NCBI GenBank assembly: GCA_002427745.1
Contig: DIYF01000010.1
Coordinates: 101,171-165,170, forward strand
DNA length: 64,000 bases
Direction: 5' to 3'
Source: Roseivirga sp. UBA6061
Lineage (GTDB): Bacteria; Bacteroidota; Bacteroidia; Cytophagales; Cyclobacteriaceae
Below the pieces are notes generated by a model, which saw only the letters and a program-made list of their open reading frames with translations, was not told where the DNA came from and searched no databases. Position 1 is the stretch's first letter; each line of letters begins with the position of its first letter. Shown piece by piece: positions 42,375 to 51,143 of this stretch. A program made the translations under genes and the position numbers.

Positions 42375-43657
42375 GCCTGGCTAAGCGCATATTTCTGACC
42401 GGAGTCAAAAGAAGAAATCCCGGACTCTATCCCTGGTATGACTTTCTCAAGCAGAGTGAAAAGTGGGATATAGACCGCTTAAAGGCCTATCAGCTGGCGG
42501 AGCTTAAGAAGTTGCTGCTTTTAGCAGATAAGCATTCAGATTTTTATCGTCAGTATTTTCGACAGCATGGGTTTGATCCGTCCATCAGGTCTCTGGAAGA
42601 TATCAGGCAGTTGCCTCCGGTAAGTAAAGAACAGCTTATTTCAGAAAATAAAGGGGTTCACACAGACCTTCCGTTTGACAAGCGATTTTATTGTGAGACC
42701 TCCGGAAGTTCCGGACAGGTGCTTACCTTTTGGCGTGATGAAAAATGGGACTCAGCCAACAGGGCCGCAATTCTGAGAGGATACAGCTGGCACGATGTAC
42801 TGCCATGGGAGCATAATATTTACTTTTGGGGTTATAATATACAGGCAGGGAAGCAACTGAAAACCCGTTTATTGGACATGCTTCAGAATCGCTACCGGGT
42901 TTTTGACTACAGGCCCGAAACACTGACCAGACTATTTGAAAAGCTCAGGTCCACTACCTATATACATGGATACGCTAGTGTGATTTATGAATTGGCAAAG
43001 CTGGTCAATGAGCAAAAGCTTGAATTGGAAATACCAAAACTCAGGATGATTAAAGGTACCTCTGAAAAGATTTATCCACACTATCAGGATGCCGTGACAC
43101 AGGCCTTTGGTAAGAAAATGATCAGTGAATACGGAGCAGCCGAAGCCAGTATAGTGGCATTTGAGTGCGAACACGGGAACATGCACACGACTATGGAAAA
43201 TGTGCTGGTAGAGTCAGAGGATGACGAAGTGATAATTACCAACCTGGTGGCTCATTCTTTTCCTATCATTCGCTACAAACTGGGTGACTATGTAAAACTA
43301 TCTGAATCCGGTACCTGTGCCTGTGGCAGGCAGCATACGATTGTTGAAGAGGTCCGCGGACGAGTTGGAAAGAATATTCACGGAGAGCTTCATCGTTACC
43401 CCAGCCTTACCCTTTACTATGTATTCAAAAATCTGTTTTTTGAGCAGGGGCTTAAATTCAATTATCAGTGTGTTCAGGAAAAAAAAGGAAACCTTATCGT
43501 GCTCATAAAGGAACCTTTCTCGAAAAAAGGAGAAAAGCTGATCAGAAATGAGTTTGAAAGGTATTTCAAAGGTGATGTGACAATTTCTATCAGTTTCTCA
43601 CAAGATTTCCATACCTACACAGAAAAGCTGAAAGACTTCATTTCTAAAATTGAGTAA
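42371..43657 (+). CDS. CapK/PaaK-like adenylate-forming enzyme
   Basis: A 428-residue member of the phenylacetate-CoA ligase-like branch of the ANL superfamily. Segments: ETSGSSGQVLTFWRDEKWDS (P-loop), RSTTYIHGYASVIYELAKLV, KMISEYGAAEASIVAFEC (adenine/YGxxE motif) and SFPIIRYKLGDYVKLSESG, then CACGRQH (a Cys pair typical of CapK). CapK-like proteins in capsule loci are thought to activate a carboxylic acid for attachment to sugars. Overlaps the preceding transferase by four bases and the next one by eight. The acid it uses is not known. Confidence 0.9.
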   Translation: MSLAKRIFLTGVKRRNPGLYPWYDFLKQSEKWDIDRLKAYQLAELKKLLLLADKHSDFYRQYFRQHGFDPSIRSLEDIRQLPPVSKEQLISENKGVHTDLPFDKRFYCETSGSSGQVLTFWRDEKWDSANRAAILRGYSWHDVLPWEHNIYFWGYNIQAGKQLKTRLLDMLQNRYRVFDYRPETLTRLFEKLRSTTYIHGYASVIYELAKLVNEQKLELEIPKLRMIKGTSEKIYPHYQDAVTQAFGKKMISEYGAAEASIVAFECEHGNMHTTMENVLVESEDDEVIITNLVAHSFPIIRYKLGDYVKLSESGTCACGRQHTIVEEVRGRVGKNIHGELHRYPSLTLYYVFKNLFFEQGLKFNYQCVQEKKGNLIVLIKEPFSKKGEKLIRNEFERYFKGDVTISISFSQDFHTYTEKLKDFISKIE

Positions 43658-44858
43658 TCGGTTGAAAATTCTTCTCTTTTATCAGTATTTCGGAACACCA
43701 AAGGGCAGCTGGAGCACACGTGCTTATGAGCTGACCCGAAGATGGGTGCAGGCAGGACATGATGTGACGGTTATAACGGCACCCTATGATAAATCTGACA
43801 TAAATTCGGATGGTTTTATTTCAAGGCAGGAGATAGAAGGAGTAAAGCTCATTGTGGTCGACTCGGGAGATTCAAACAGGCTGTCTACTCCGGTCAGGGC
43901 ACTGAGGGCCATCAGATTTGCGCTGGTCTCTTCTTACTATGCCCTTTTCCGGTCTTATGACGTCTTAATTGCATCTTCAGGCCCTATTACCATTGGCCTG
44001 CCCATGATCCTTGCCAAAACGCTTCGAAGAAAACGCACTGTTTTTGAAGTAAGAGATTTGTGGCCCGCAGGGGGAATTGAGCTGGGGTTGATCGGGCAGG
44101 GCTGGCAGAGCAAACTGGCGCTGTGGTTTGAGGCACTCTGTTACAAAAAAGCCAACCTGATTGTTCCGTGTAGTCCGGGTATGGAAGCCTCTGTTAACAA
44201 GAGGTTTCCCGGTAGAAACACCCTGGTAATTCCAAATGCCTCTGACCCCGAGGTGTTTCAGATAGCGAGAACCCGGCCAGCACATGTCCCGGAAGCCATT
44301 GGTGAGCATTCAATATTTCTGTATGCAGGTTCCCTTGGTTTGATGGATGACTGTCGGCAGATTGTTGCGGCTATGGAATCGTTAAAAGACCAGCCGATAA
44401 GCCTGGTAATGGTTGGAGATGGAGCGGAGCGACAAGAACTGGAAAACCAGGCTAAAGAGACGGGCAATCCCAATATTCACTTCTTAGGGCTTATTCCTAA
44501 AACTGAAGTAGCAAAGTGGTTTTCCATTGCGGTAGCCAGCTTTGTCACCTTCAAGGATTTTGAGGTACTCCACACAAGCTCTCCCAATAAAATGTTTGAC
44601 TCCTTTGCAGCCGGTGTTCCGGTTATCCAGTCTACCAAAGGTTGGATCAAAGATCTGGTCGAAAAACATCATTGCGGCATTAATGTTTCACCCAGTGACC
44701 CTGAAGATTTTGCAGTGGCCATGAAACGGTTGATGACCGATGATGAATTACGGGCTCAGATGGCAGCTAATGCAGCAGATTTGGCAAAGACCAGATTTAA
44801 TCGGACCGTTCTGGCCGAAAAATATCTCACCGGTTTGAAGGAACTCTTTCCCCAATAA
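43650..44858 (+). CDS. WbuB-like glycosyltransferase family 4 protein
   Basis: A 402-residue GT-B transferase. Its opening LLFYQYFGTPKGSWSTRAYE is characteristic of the WbuB/colanic-type group that adds FucNAc or a related sugar. The TVFEVRDLWPAGGIELGLIG segment and the C-terminal HTSSPNKMFDSFAAGVPVIQ with the SPNKMFDSFAAG donor motif match. The start is a TTG inside the preceding gene (8-base overlap). It is the last of the long overlapping block; a 215-base gap follows. Confidence 0.92.
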   Translation: MSNRLKILLFYQYFGTPKGSWSTRAYELTRRWVQAGHDVTVITAPYDKSDINSDGFISRQEIEGVKLIVVDSGDSNRLSTPVRALRAIRFALVSSYYALFRSYDVLIASSGPITIGLPMILAKTLRRKRTVFEVRDLWPAGGIELGLIGQGWQSKLALWFEALCYKKANLIVPCSPGMEASVNKRFPGRNTLVIPNASDPEVFQIARTRPAHVPEAIGEHSIFLYAGSLGLMDDCRQIVAAMESLKDQPISLVMVGDGAERQELENQAKETGNPNIHFLGLIPKTEVAKWFSIAVASFVTFKDFEVLHTSSPNKMFDSFAAGVPVIQSTKGWIKDLVEKHHCGINVSPSDPEDFAVAMKRLMTDDELRAQMAANAADLAKTRFNRTVLAEKYLTGLKELFPQ

Positions 44859-45073
44859 CCACGAGGACCAAGCAGGGAGAGCCGTTTTTTTGAGAAAAGA
44901 AGTTTTATTGGCTCGTTTTCGGTTCAGGCAACTATCACCAATGTGATTTTTTATAGTAGGCTGGTACTTTACATGTTTTTTTCTGTGCTAATTACAGGTA
45001 TGTAAAAGGAGTCAGAATTATTCTGTATAAATTAACGTCATATCACTGAACACCTCTTCGCTAATAGGAGTCT
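44859..45073. other. Gap within the polysaccharide locus
   Basis: A 215-base AT-rich gap that divides the locus into two blocks. It likely holds a second promoter for the epimerase-transferase pair. No gene remnant or exact TAnnTTTG element was found, and AGGAG stands nine bases before the next ATG. Confidence 0.4.
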
Positions 45074-46015
45074 ATGAAGCCTTATTATCTTCTCACAGGA
45101 GCTACTGGTTTTCTGGGAAAGGAGTTAAACAAAACCCTTTCTCAACAGGCAGGTATTGACACCCTGGGAAGATCTGCCGACAACGATATTGTGTGCGATT
45201 TGTCATTAGAGGGGCCTCACCTCAATCGTACCTATGACCTGGTAATCCACAATGCCGGTAAGGCTCATACCGTACCTAAAACATCAGCTGAAGCTGAAGC
45301 CTTCTTCAAAGTAAACTATCATGGTACGCTCAACCTGCTTAAGAGCATTGAGCAGCTGCCTTCTCAGCCAAAGGCCCTGATACTGATTAGCAGTGTAGCG
45401 GTTTATGGACTGGATAAAGGGAATATGCTCGATGAGACCTGTCAGCTAAATGCTTCTGACCCTTATGGCCAGAGTAAAAGCATGGCCGAGGAAGCCGTTT
45501 TGAAATGGGGAAAGCAAAAGGGGGTATCCATTGGGATATTAAGATTACCGTTGGTGGCCGGCCCTTTACCTCCTGGTAACTTGAACAGGATGATCAAAGC
45601 CCAGCAGGCCGGATACTACTTCCATATTGGAAAAGGAGATACGAGAAGATCAATGGTTTCGGCCTCTGACGTGGCCAGAATCATTCCCAGACTCGCTGAA
45701 GTAGGAGGAGTCTATAACCTGACAGATCAGTACCATCCCAGCTTTGCAGAACTTGCTGACCTGTTCTCAAAAAGACTGGGTTTAAAAGCACCCTACCATA
45801 TGCCGCTATGGTTTGCCAGGATGCTGGCAAAGGCCGGAGATTTCTATGCGCTGCTGCTTAAAAGAGAAGCCCCTTTTAGTAGTAGGTCCCTTGATAAAAT
45901 GACTAGTTCACTAACTTTTTCTGATGAAAAAGCTAAAAGACTTTTAAATTGGCAACCTCAAAGAGTGCTACACTTCTTTGAGCAACTACCAAAAGAAGAC
46001 TTTGTATATGATTGA
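45074..46015 (+). CDS. NAD-dependent epimerase/4-reductase, WbpV-like SDR
   Basis: A 313-residue extended SDR. The Rossmann motif TGATGFLG is at 8-15; the catalytic set is in ALILISSVAVYG, then PYGQSKSMAEEAVLKWG with Tyr and Lys of YxxxK (YGQSK). The short C-terminal domain ends with LLNWQPQ. WbpV-like 4-reductases that make UDP-QuiNAc or UDP-FucNAc are usually coupled with a WbpL-type initiating transferase, exactly as here, which makes that role likelier than a simple 4-epimerase. Substrate is inferred. Confidence 0.87.
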   Translation: MKPYYLLTGATGFLGKELNKTLSQQAGIDTLGRSADNDIVCDLSLEGPHLNRTYDLVIHNAGKAHTVPKTSAEAEAFFKVNYHGTLNLLKSIEQLPSQPKALILISSVAVYGLDKGNMLDETCQLNASDPYGQSKSMAEEAVLKWGKQKGVSIGILRLPLVAGPLPPGNLNRMIKAQQAGYYFHIGKGDTRRSMVSASDVARIIPRLAEVGGVYNLTDQYHPSFAELADLFSKRLGLKAPYHMPLWFARMLAKAGDFYALLLKREAPFSSRSLDKMTSSLTFSDEKAKRLLNWQPQRVLHFFEQLPKEDFVYD

Positions 46016-47021
46016 GCCGTATTTTCTGTACAGTCTTGCCCCTATATTGTTTGCACTGGGGATGGTTTGGTACTTTAAAATCGCCAATAAGTATCAGATC
46101 ATCGATAAGCCCAATGGAAGAAGCAGTCATATAAAGCCTACCGTTAGAGGAGGGGGCATTATTTTCGTACTGGCCATGCTGCTGGTTGCTTTGCTACAGG
46201 GCTTTGATCTTCCCTACTTTGTCATTGGTTTCTTTGGCATCTCTCTTATTAGTTTTCTGGATGATATTAAAGAGGTTTCCAAAAGATGGAGGCTGGGTAT
46301 ACAGCTTATTTCTCTGACTCTGCTGATTTATGAAATAACTCAGGGAGACCTCGAATGGTGGCAATGGGGCCTCTTCGTTATTCTGGCCATGTCTTGTGTT
46401 AACTTCTACAATTTCATGGATGGCGTAAACGGAATCACCGCATTCTATTCTCTTGTATTTCTGGGCTTCTGCCTGTATCTACAGCAAACCGGAGAGTTGG
46501 TTGTTGCAGAAGAGTTGATCGTGATCCCGATACTGGCAGTGCTTGTTTTTAGTTTTTTCAATGCCCGAAAGAAAGCACTCTGTTTCGCGGGTGATGTGGG
46601 TAGTATATCACTGGCCTTTCTGGTAGTATACCTCGTTGGTTTGCTTTGCTGGCAGCATCAGGATTTTGTTTATATCTGGATGTTAGGCATTTACGGAGTG
46701 GATGCCATCCTCACCATTATTCAGAGAATCATTTTAGGTCAAAACATTTTACAAGGGCACAGGCTACATCTTTATCAGCTGATGGCTAATGAAGGAGCCA
46801 TGCCTCATATAAGAGTTTCGGCAATCTATGCCATGTTGCAGGCTGTGCTTAACTTGTTTATTCTGGGCTACCTGGTACCTCATGAGTTCGATCCTGTTCT
46901 GCTCAACATAGTCATGGCCCTGTTTTTTATCTCTGTTTATACTCCCATTAAATACGGGTTTGGGAAAAAAGTGGAAAGAGGTGTGAAAAATCACGGCAAG
47001 CCTCAATCCGTTGCCGGGTAA
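46008..47021 (+). CDS. Undecaprenyl-phosphate glycosyl-1-phosphate transferase, WecA/WbpL-like
   Basis: A 337-residue polytopic membrane protein (about ten helices) of the MraY/WecA group. Motifs are IIDKPNGRSSHIKPTVRGGG near residue 22, the GISLISFLDDIKEVSKRWRL segment (DD metal site), VNFYNFMDGVNGITAF and the CFAGDVGSISLAF loop, with HRLHLYQLM late. An ATG at 46008 overlaps the epimerase stop by eight bases and fits the family start better than the TTG at 45978. It loads the first HexNAc-1-phosphate onto undecaprenyl phosphate, beginning the repeat unit. Confidence 0.93.
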   Translation: MIEPYFLYSLAPILFALGMVWYFKIANKYQIIDKPNGRSSHIKPTVRGGGIIFVLAMLLVALLQGFDLPYFVIGFFGISLISFLDDIKEVSKRWRLGIQLISLTLLIYEITQGDLEWWQWGLFVILAMSCVNFYNFMDGVNGITAFYSLVFLGFCLYLQQTGELVVAEELIVIPILAVLVFSFFNARKKALCFAGDVGSISLAFLVVYLVGLLCWQHQDFVYIWMLGIYGVDAILTIIQRIILGQNILQGHRLHLYQLMANEGAMPHIRVSAIYAMLQAVLNLFILGYLVPHEFDPVLLNIVMALFFISVYTPIKYGFGKKVERGVKNHGKPQSVAG

Positions 47022-47085
47022 GGCATTTGCTAAAACAGCTTATCTTCATGTTGTCCGCACTGTTCAGGCGTGTCAATAATTTTGG

Positions 47086-48858
47086 GTGAAAGCAAAAATC
47101 AAACATACACTTAGTCAGTATCGCTACGCATTCGGTATAGTCTGGAAGAGCTCCGCTAAATATACCATTGCCAGGCTGGTGACGATATTTTTAAAGGCCT
47201 TGCTGCCTGTGGCCAGGCTGCTGTTCATTAAGCTTGTTTTTGATGAGTTGACGGCTGATACTATTGATCAGGACAAAATCACTTTTTACCTGATAGGACT
47301 GGGAGCAGCACTGTTGATGGATGGGGTAGTTGTGAACCTGTCTCAATACATAGAAGGCCTGCAACAGCAGAAAGTGGCCGATTATACCGCGGGTTTACTC
47401 CAGAAAAAATCCATTTCGATGGACCTCGAACTTTACGATGATCCTGAGTATCATGATTCTTATTTTCTGGCTCACCGACACGGCCTTACCAGGCCCATAC
47501 AGCTTGTTTCTGATCTGATGAATTTTGGTGAAAACCTCATCTCAATCCTGTTTATCGGAGGGTTGATCTTTACGATCCATGCCAGCATTCCGTTGCTCCT
47601 TTTCATTTCCATTTTACCATCTGCCATTATCAAATACATATTTTCTGATAAGCTTTTTAAATGGGAGAAGAAAAGAGCGCTTATGGAAAGAAAAGGCTTC
47701 TATCTCAACCAGCTGGTTACCGATACGCAGTATGCAAAGGAGGTTAGAGTTTTTGATGCCGGTTTATCTCTTTCTGAGAAGTTCAGGGTGCTCAGGCAGA
47801 CCCTTTTCAGCGAAAAGAAGGCTCTTTTTGGTTTACGTGCAAGAATGGGTATTGGTGGTAAGCTTGTTGAAGTAGGTGCTGAGATATTCAGTTATGTGTT
47901 TTTGACCTATCGTGCCATAAACGGACTTAGTACCATCGGAGATTTAGCCATGGCTTTTCCTGCCTTCCAGCGCGGTAAAGTGAATTTATCAGGTTTACTC
48001 CAGAGCATGGTGAAATTACTGGAACACAGGCTGTTTCTGTCACATTTCATTGGGTTCATGAAGCTGCAGCCGAAGATTCGTGACGATGAAAGCGCTTTGC
48101 CCTTAGCAGGGAAAATTACTGCGGGAATTGAGCTGAAGGACGTGTCTTTTCAATACCCCAAGACCGGAGTAAATGTATTGAGCCAGGTGTCACTGAGTTT
48201 GAAAAAGGGCCAGATCACGGCATTCGTAGGCGAAAACGGATCAGGTAAAACCACCCTGGTAAAGCTGATTTGCAGACTGTATGACCCTTCTTCCGGTGAA
48301 CTTGCGATGGATGGTAAAAGCTATAAAGCCATTCGGTTATCCGACTTGCGCTCCAAAATGAGCATCACCTTTCAGGATTTCGCCCGGTACTTCCTTACTG
48401 TAGGAGAGAACATAAGTTTCAGCGACCTAAGCAGAGAAGGAGATACGGCAGGCCTGGAGGCACAGGCTCGTTTAACAGGAGCCAGTACTTTTATTGACAG
48501 GCTTCCCGATACTTATGATCAACAGTTGGGAAGAATGTTCGAGGCAGGCACTGAGCTGAGCATAGGCCAATGGCAAAAGGTGGCTCTGGCGCGTATGTTT
48601 TTCAAAGAAGCGCAGGTACTGATTGTCGATGAGCCAACCAGTGCCATTGACCCGCTGTCGGAACACCGGATTTTTGAGAGTCTGAAAGAACTGGCCAGTG
48701 ATAAGATCATTGTTTTGGTGACGCACAGACTCTATAACCTGAAAATGGCAGATCAGATTGTGGTGATGGAAGGAGGAATGGTAGTTGAAAAGGGTTCACA
48801 TGATGAATTGGTGGCTGCCCGGGGTCAGTATGCCCGAATGCTAAGCAAGCAACTCTAG
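47086..48858 (+). CDS. ABC exporter, fused permease and ATPase
   Basis: A 590-residue half-transporter. Six membrane helices lie in the first 330 residues (e.g. LLPVARLLFIKLVFDEL, LISILFIGGLIFTIHASIPL) and the ATPase follows: Walker A VGENGSGKTTLVK near 382, signature ELSIGQWQKVALARMF near 490 with I in place of the second Gly region, Walker B VLIVDEPTSAIDPL and the switch His VTHRLYN. The start is GTG. It belongs to the MsbA/peptide-export group. The export substrate is not evident; lying after the transferase pair, it may move a lipid-linked glycan or be unrelated to the locus. Confidence 0.9.
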   Translation: MKAKIKHTLSQYRYAFGIVWKSSAKYTIARLVTIFLKALLPVARLLFIKLVFDELTADTIDQDKITFYLIGLGAALLMDGVVVNLSQYIEGLQQQKVADYTAGLLQKKSISMDLELYDDPEYHDSYFLAHRHGLTRPIQLVSDLMNFGENLISILFIGGLIFTIHASIPLLLFISILPSAIIKYIFSDKLFKWEKKRALMERKGFYLNQLVTDTQYAKEVRVFDAGLSLSEKFRVLRQTLFSEKKALFGLRARMGIGGKLVEVGAEIFSYVFLTYRAINGLSTIGDLAMAFPAFQRGKVNLSGLLQSMVKLLEHRLFLSHFIGFMKLQPKIRDDESALPLAGKITAGIELKDVSFQYPKTGVNVLSQVSLSLKKGQITAFVGENGSGKTTLVKLICRLYDPSSGELAMDGKSYKAIRLSDLRSKMSITFQDFARYFLTVGENISFSDLSREGDTAGLEAQARLTGASTFIDRLPDTYDQQLGRMFEAGTELSIGQWQKVALARMFFKEAQVLIVDEPTSAIDPLSEHRIFESLKELASDKIIVLVTHRLYNLKMADQIVVMEGGMVVEKGSHDELVAARGQYARMLSKQL

Positions 48859-48926
48859 AGAAGGCTCAATTACAGTGCGATAAGCCATACCTTTGTCTCA
48901 CTGAGTTTTTGAAAAAGAATAAATTA

Positions 48927-49727
48927 ATGAAGCCCTATCATATTATTAAACCCGCTACAGGCAGAGTTCCCATTGTACTAAGCGTTCCACACTGTGGAAC
49001 AGAGTTCCCACAAGAGCTACAGGGCGATTACATCCCGGATATGATGGCGGCTCCTGATGACACTGACTGGTTCGTAGATGAGCTGTACAGTTTTGCCACG
49101 GAGATGGGCATCACCATGATTACTGCCCGGTATAGCCGATGGGTAATCGATCTGAACAGAGACCCTCAGAGCAAAGCGCTTTATAATGACGGACGAATAA
49201 TCACGGGACTGTGCACCACCACGGACTTTCACGGAAATGATATCTATCAGAAGGAAACACCCGATGGAAAGGAAATCAGCAGAAGACTGGAAAACTACTA
49301 TCAACCTTATTACAACAAGGTACAGGAACTGCTGGATGACCTGAAAGCTGAATTCGGGCGGGTGCTGCTTTGGGATGCACACTCCATTCGCCAGTATGTA
49401 CCTACCATTAGAAAAGAGAGATTTCCTGATATGATCCTGGGGAGTGTTGATGAAAGCTCAGCTTCCCGGGAGTTGATTGGTCTGGCACTGGAGGAACTGG
49501 GGTCGGGAAGTTTTGAGCTGAAGCACAATACTCCTTTTAAAGGAGGGCAAATCACCCGTACCTTTGGCAGACCTTATGAAAACCAGCATGCTTTACAACT
49601 GGAGATGAACAAGGTGCTATATATGGATGATCAGGAAACAGCTTTTGACACGCAACGGGCCAATGAGGTAAGAGCTTTGCTCAAGGCCACCCTGAGTCGT
49701 TTGTCCGCAATGCTATTACAATCATAA
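48927..49727 (+). CDS. hutG: N-formylglutamate amidohydrolase
   Basis: A 266-residue enzyme. The family motifs are seen: VPIVLSVPHCGTEFP near residue 14, YSRWVIDLNRDPQSKALYND, LLWDAHSIRQ and NTPFKGGQITRTFGRP. It hydrolyses N-formyl-L-glutamate to formate and glutamate, the last step of the five-step histidine degradation route. ATG 48927 was preferred to TTG 48909. The next gene, three bases later, encodes the enzyme that produces its substrate, so the pair works in series; hutH, hutU and hutI are not in the window. Confidence 0.92.
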   Translation: MKPYHIIKPATGRVPIVLSVPHCGTEFPQELQGDYIPDMMAAPDDTDWFVDELYSFATEMGITMITARYSRWVIDLNRDPQSKALYNDGRIITGLCTTTDFHGNDIYQKETPDGKEISRRLENYYQPYYNKVQELLDDLKAEFGRVLLWDAHSIRQYVPTIRKERFPDMILGSVDESSASRELIGLALEELGSGSFELKHNTPFKGGQITRTFGRPYENQHALQLEMNKVLYMDDQETAFDTQRANEVRALLKATLSRLSAMLLQS

Positions 49728-49730
49728 TCG

Positions 49731-51110
49731 ATGAATAATTTCCGCTTTAACGCACTTCTGCAGCAGGATGGATGGCTTTCACCAGCCTATGTAAGTACTG
49801 ACCCGCAGGGTTTGATAACCCGGTTGAGTGATGCACCTCAGGATTCAGTCAGCTATGAACCTGTGGAAGGTTATGCTCTTCCAGGCTTTCAGAATGCACA
49901 TTCTCATGCCTTCCAATATGCCATGGCGGGTATAGCGGAAGTACATAAACCCGGAGCCGTGGCAGACGATTTTTGGAGCTGGCGGGAAGCCATGTATAAA
50001 GTGGCTCTCACGATTAGTCCCGACCAACTGGAAGCGATTGCCACCATGCTTTATGCTGAGATGGCACGACATGGTTACACCCGGGTAGCAGAATTCCACT
50101 ATCTGCATCATGATAAGGACGGGAAGCCCTATGCCAACCTGGCTGAGATGGGTGAGCGCCTGGTAGCGGCAGCTCATACAGCAGGCATTAAGATCACACT
50201 GGTTCCTATGTTTTATCAGAAGGGCGGCTTTGGTATGGCTCCGCAGGATCATCAGCGCAGATTTATTTCTCATACCATGGCGAATTACCATGCACTCCTT
50301 GAGGCTACGAGAGAGGTCGTTTCACGTCATTCGCATGCCAGCTACGGCTTCGGAATCCACTCGCTTCGTGCTGTAACTCCTGAAGATATCAGACAATCTC
50401 TGGCTGATGTGCCGGCTGCCCTGCCCGTTCATATTCATATAGCAGAACAGTTAAAGGAAATTGAAGACGCAGTGGATTACCTGGGGAAAAGGCCCGTGCA
50501 ATGGTTACTGGATAATGTAGGGGTAAATGAGCGGTATCATCTGGTACATGCCACGCACCTGAATGACAGAGAGGTTCAGAGAATTGCTGAGAGTGGAGCT
50601 CATGTTGTATTGTGCCCCAGTACAGAAGGTAATCTGGGGGATGGGCTATTTCCGCTGGGTAGTTTTCAGCAACTTGGAGGAAAATGGTCCATTGGTACAG
50701 ACAGCCATGTAGGCCTGAACCCACTGGAAGAGTTGCGGATTCTTGACTACGGACAGCGACTTACAACCCACCACAGGAATATATTCACAAGTGAGACAGA
50801 GGGAGACAGCAGCGCTTATGCCATTCGCCAGTCACTTGTCTCGGGCCGGGCTGCTATGGGAAATATGACCAGAGAGTATTTCAAAGTCAATCAGCCTTTT
50901 GATGCAGTCGTCTATGATGCCGAATCTCCATTGATCGGCTGCTCAACACTGGAAAATGTACTGCCAACGATAATTTATAGTAGTGACAGTAGCCATTGTA
51001 GGGGTACTATATGTGATGGCAGGTGGATTGTACAGCAGAACAGACATATACACTCGCAACCCATAACCGGCTCGTTTTATCGGGCAATTAAGGAGATAGG
51101 AGTAAGGTAG
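49731..51110 (+). CDS. hutF: Formimidoylglutamate deiminase
   Basis: A 459-residue amidohydrolase-superfamily enzyme. The metal ligands lie in PGFQNAHSHAFQYAMAG (HxH), HIHIAEQLKEIED, LVHATHLND and SIGTDSHVGLNPLEELR; the DDFWSWREAMYKVALTI segment is characteristic of HutF. It deiminates N-formimino-glutamate to N-formyl-glutamate and ammonia, feeding HutG. Cotranscription with hutG is likely (three bases apart). This five-step branch is an alternative to formiminoglutamase. Confidence 0.93.
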   Translation: MNNFRFNALLQQDGWLSPAYVSTDPQGLITRLSDAPQDSVSYEPVEGYALPGFQNAHSHAFQYAMAGIAEVHKPGAVADDFWSWREAMYKVALTISPDQLEAIATMLYAEMARHGYTRVAEFHYLHHDKDGKPYANLAEMGERLVAAAHTAGIKITLVPMFYQKGGFGMAPQDHQRRFISHTMANYHALLEATREVVSRHSHASYGFGIHSLRAVTPEDIRQSLADVPAALPVHIHIAEQLKEIEDAVDYLGKRPVQWLLDNVGVNERYHLVHATHLNDREVQRIAESGAHVVLCPSTEGNLGDGLFPLGSFQQLGGKWSIGTDSHVGLNPLEELRILDYGQRLTTHHRNIFTSETEGDSSAYAIRQSLVSGRAAMGNMTREYFKVNQPFDAVVYDAESPLIGCSTLENVLPTIIYSSDSSHCRGTICDGRWIVQQNRHIHSQPITGSFYRAIKEIGVR

Positions 51111-51143
51111 CTCACTTATGCACGGAAGGGCACTGACTGAAGA

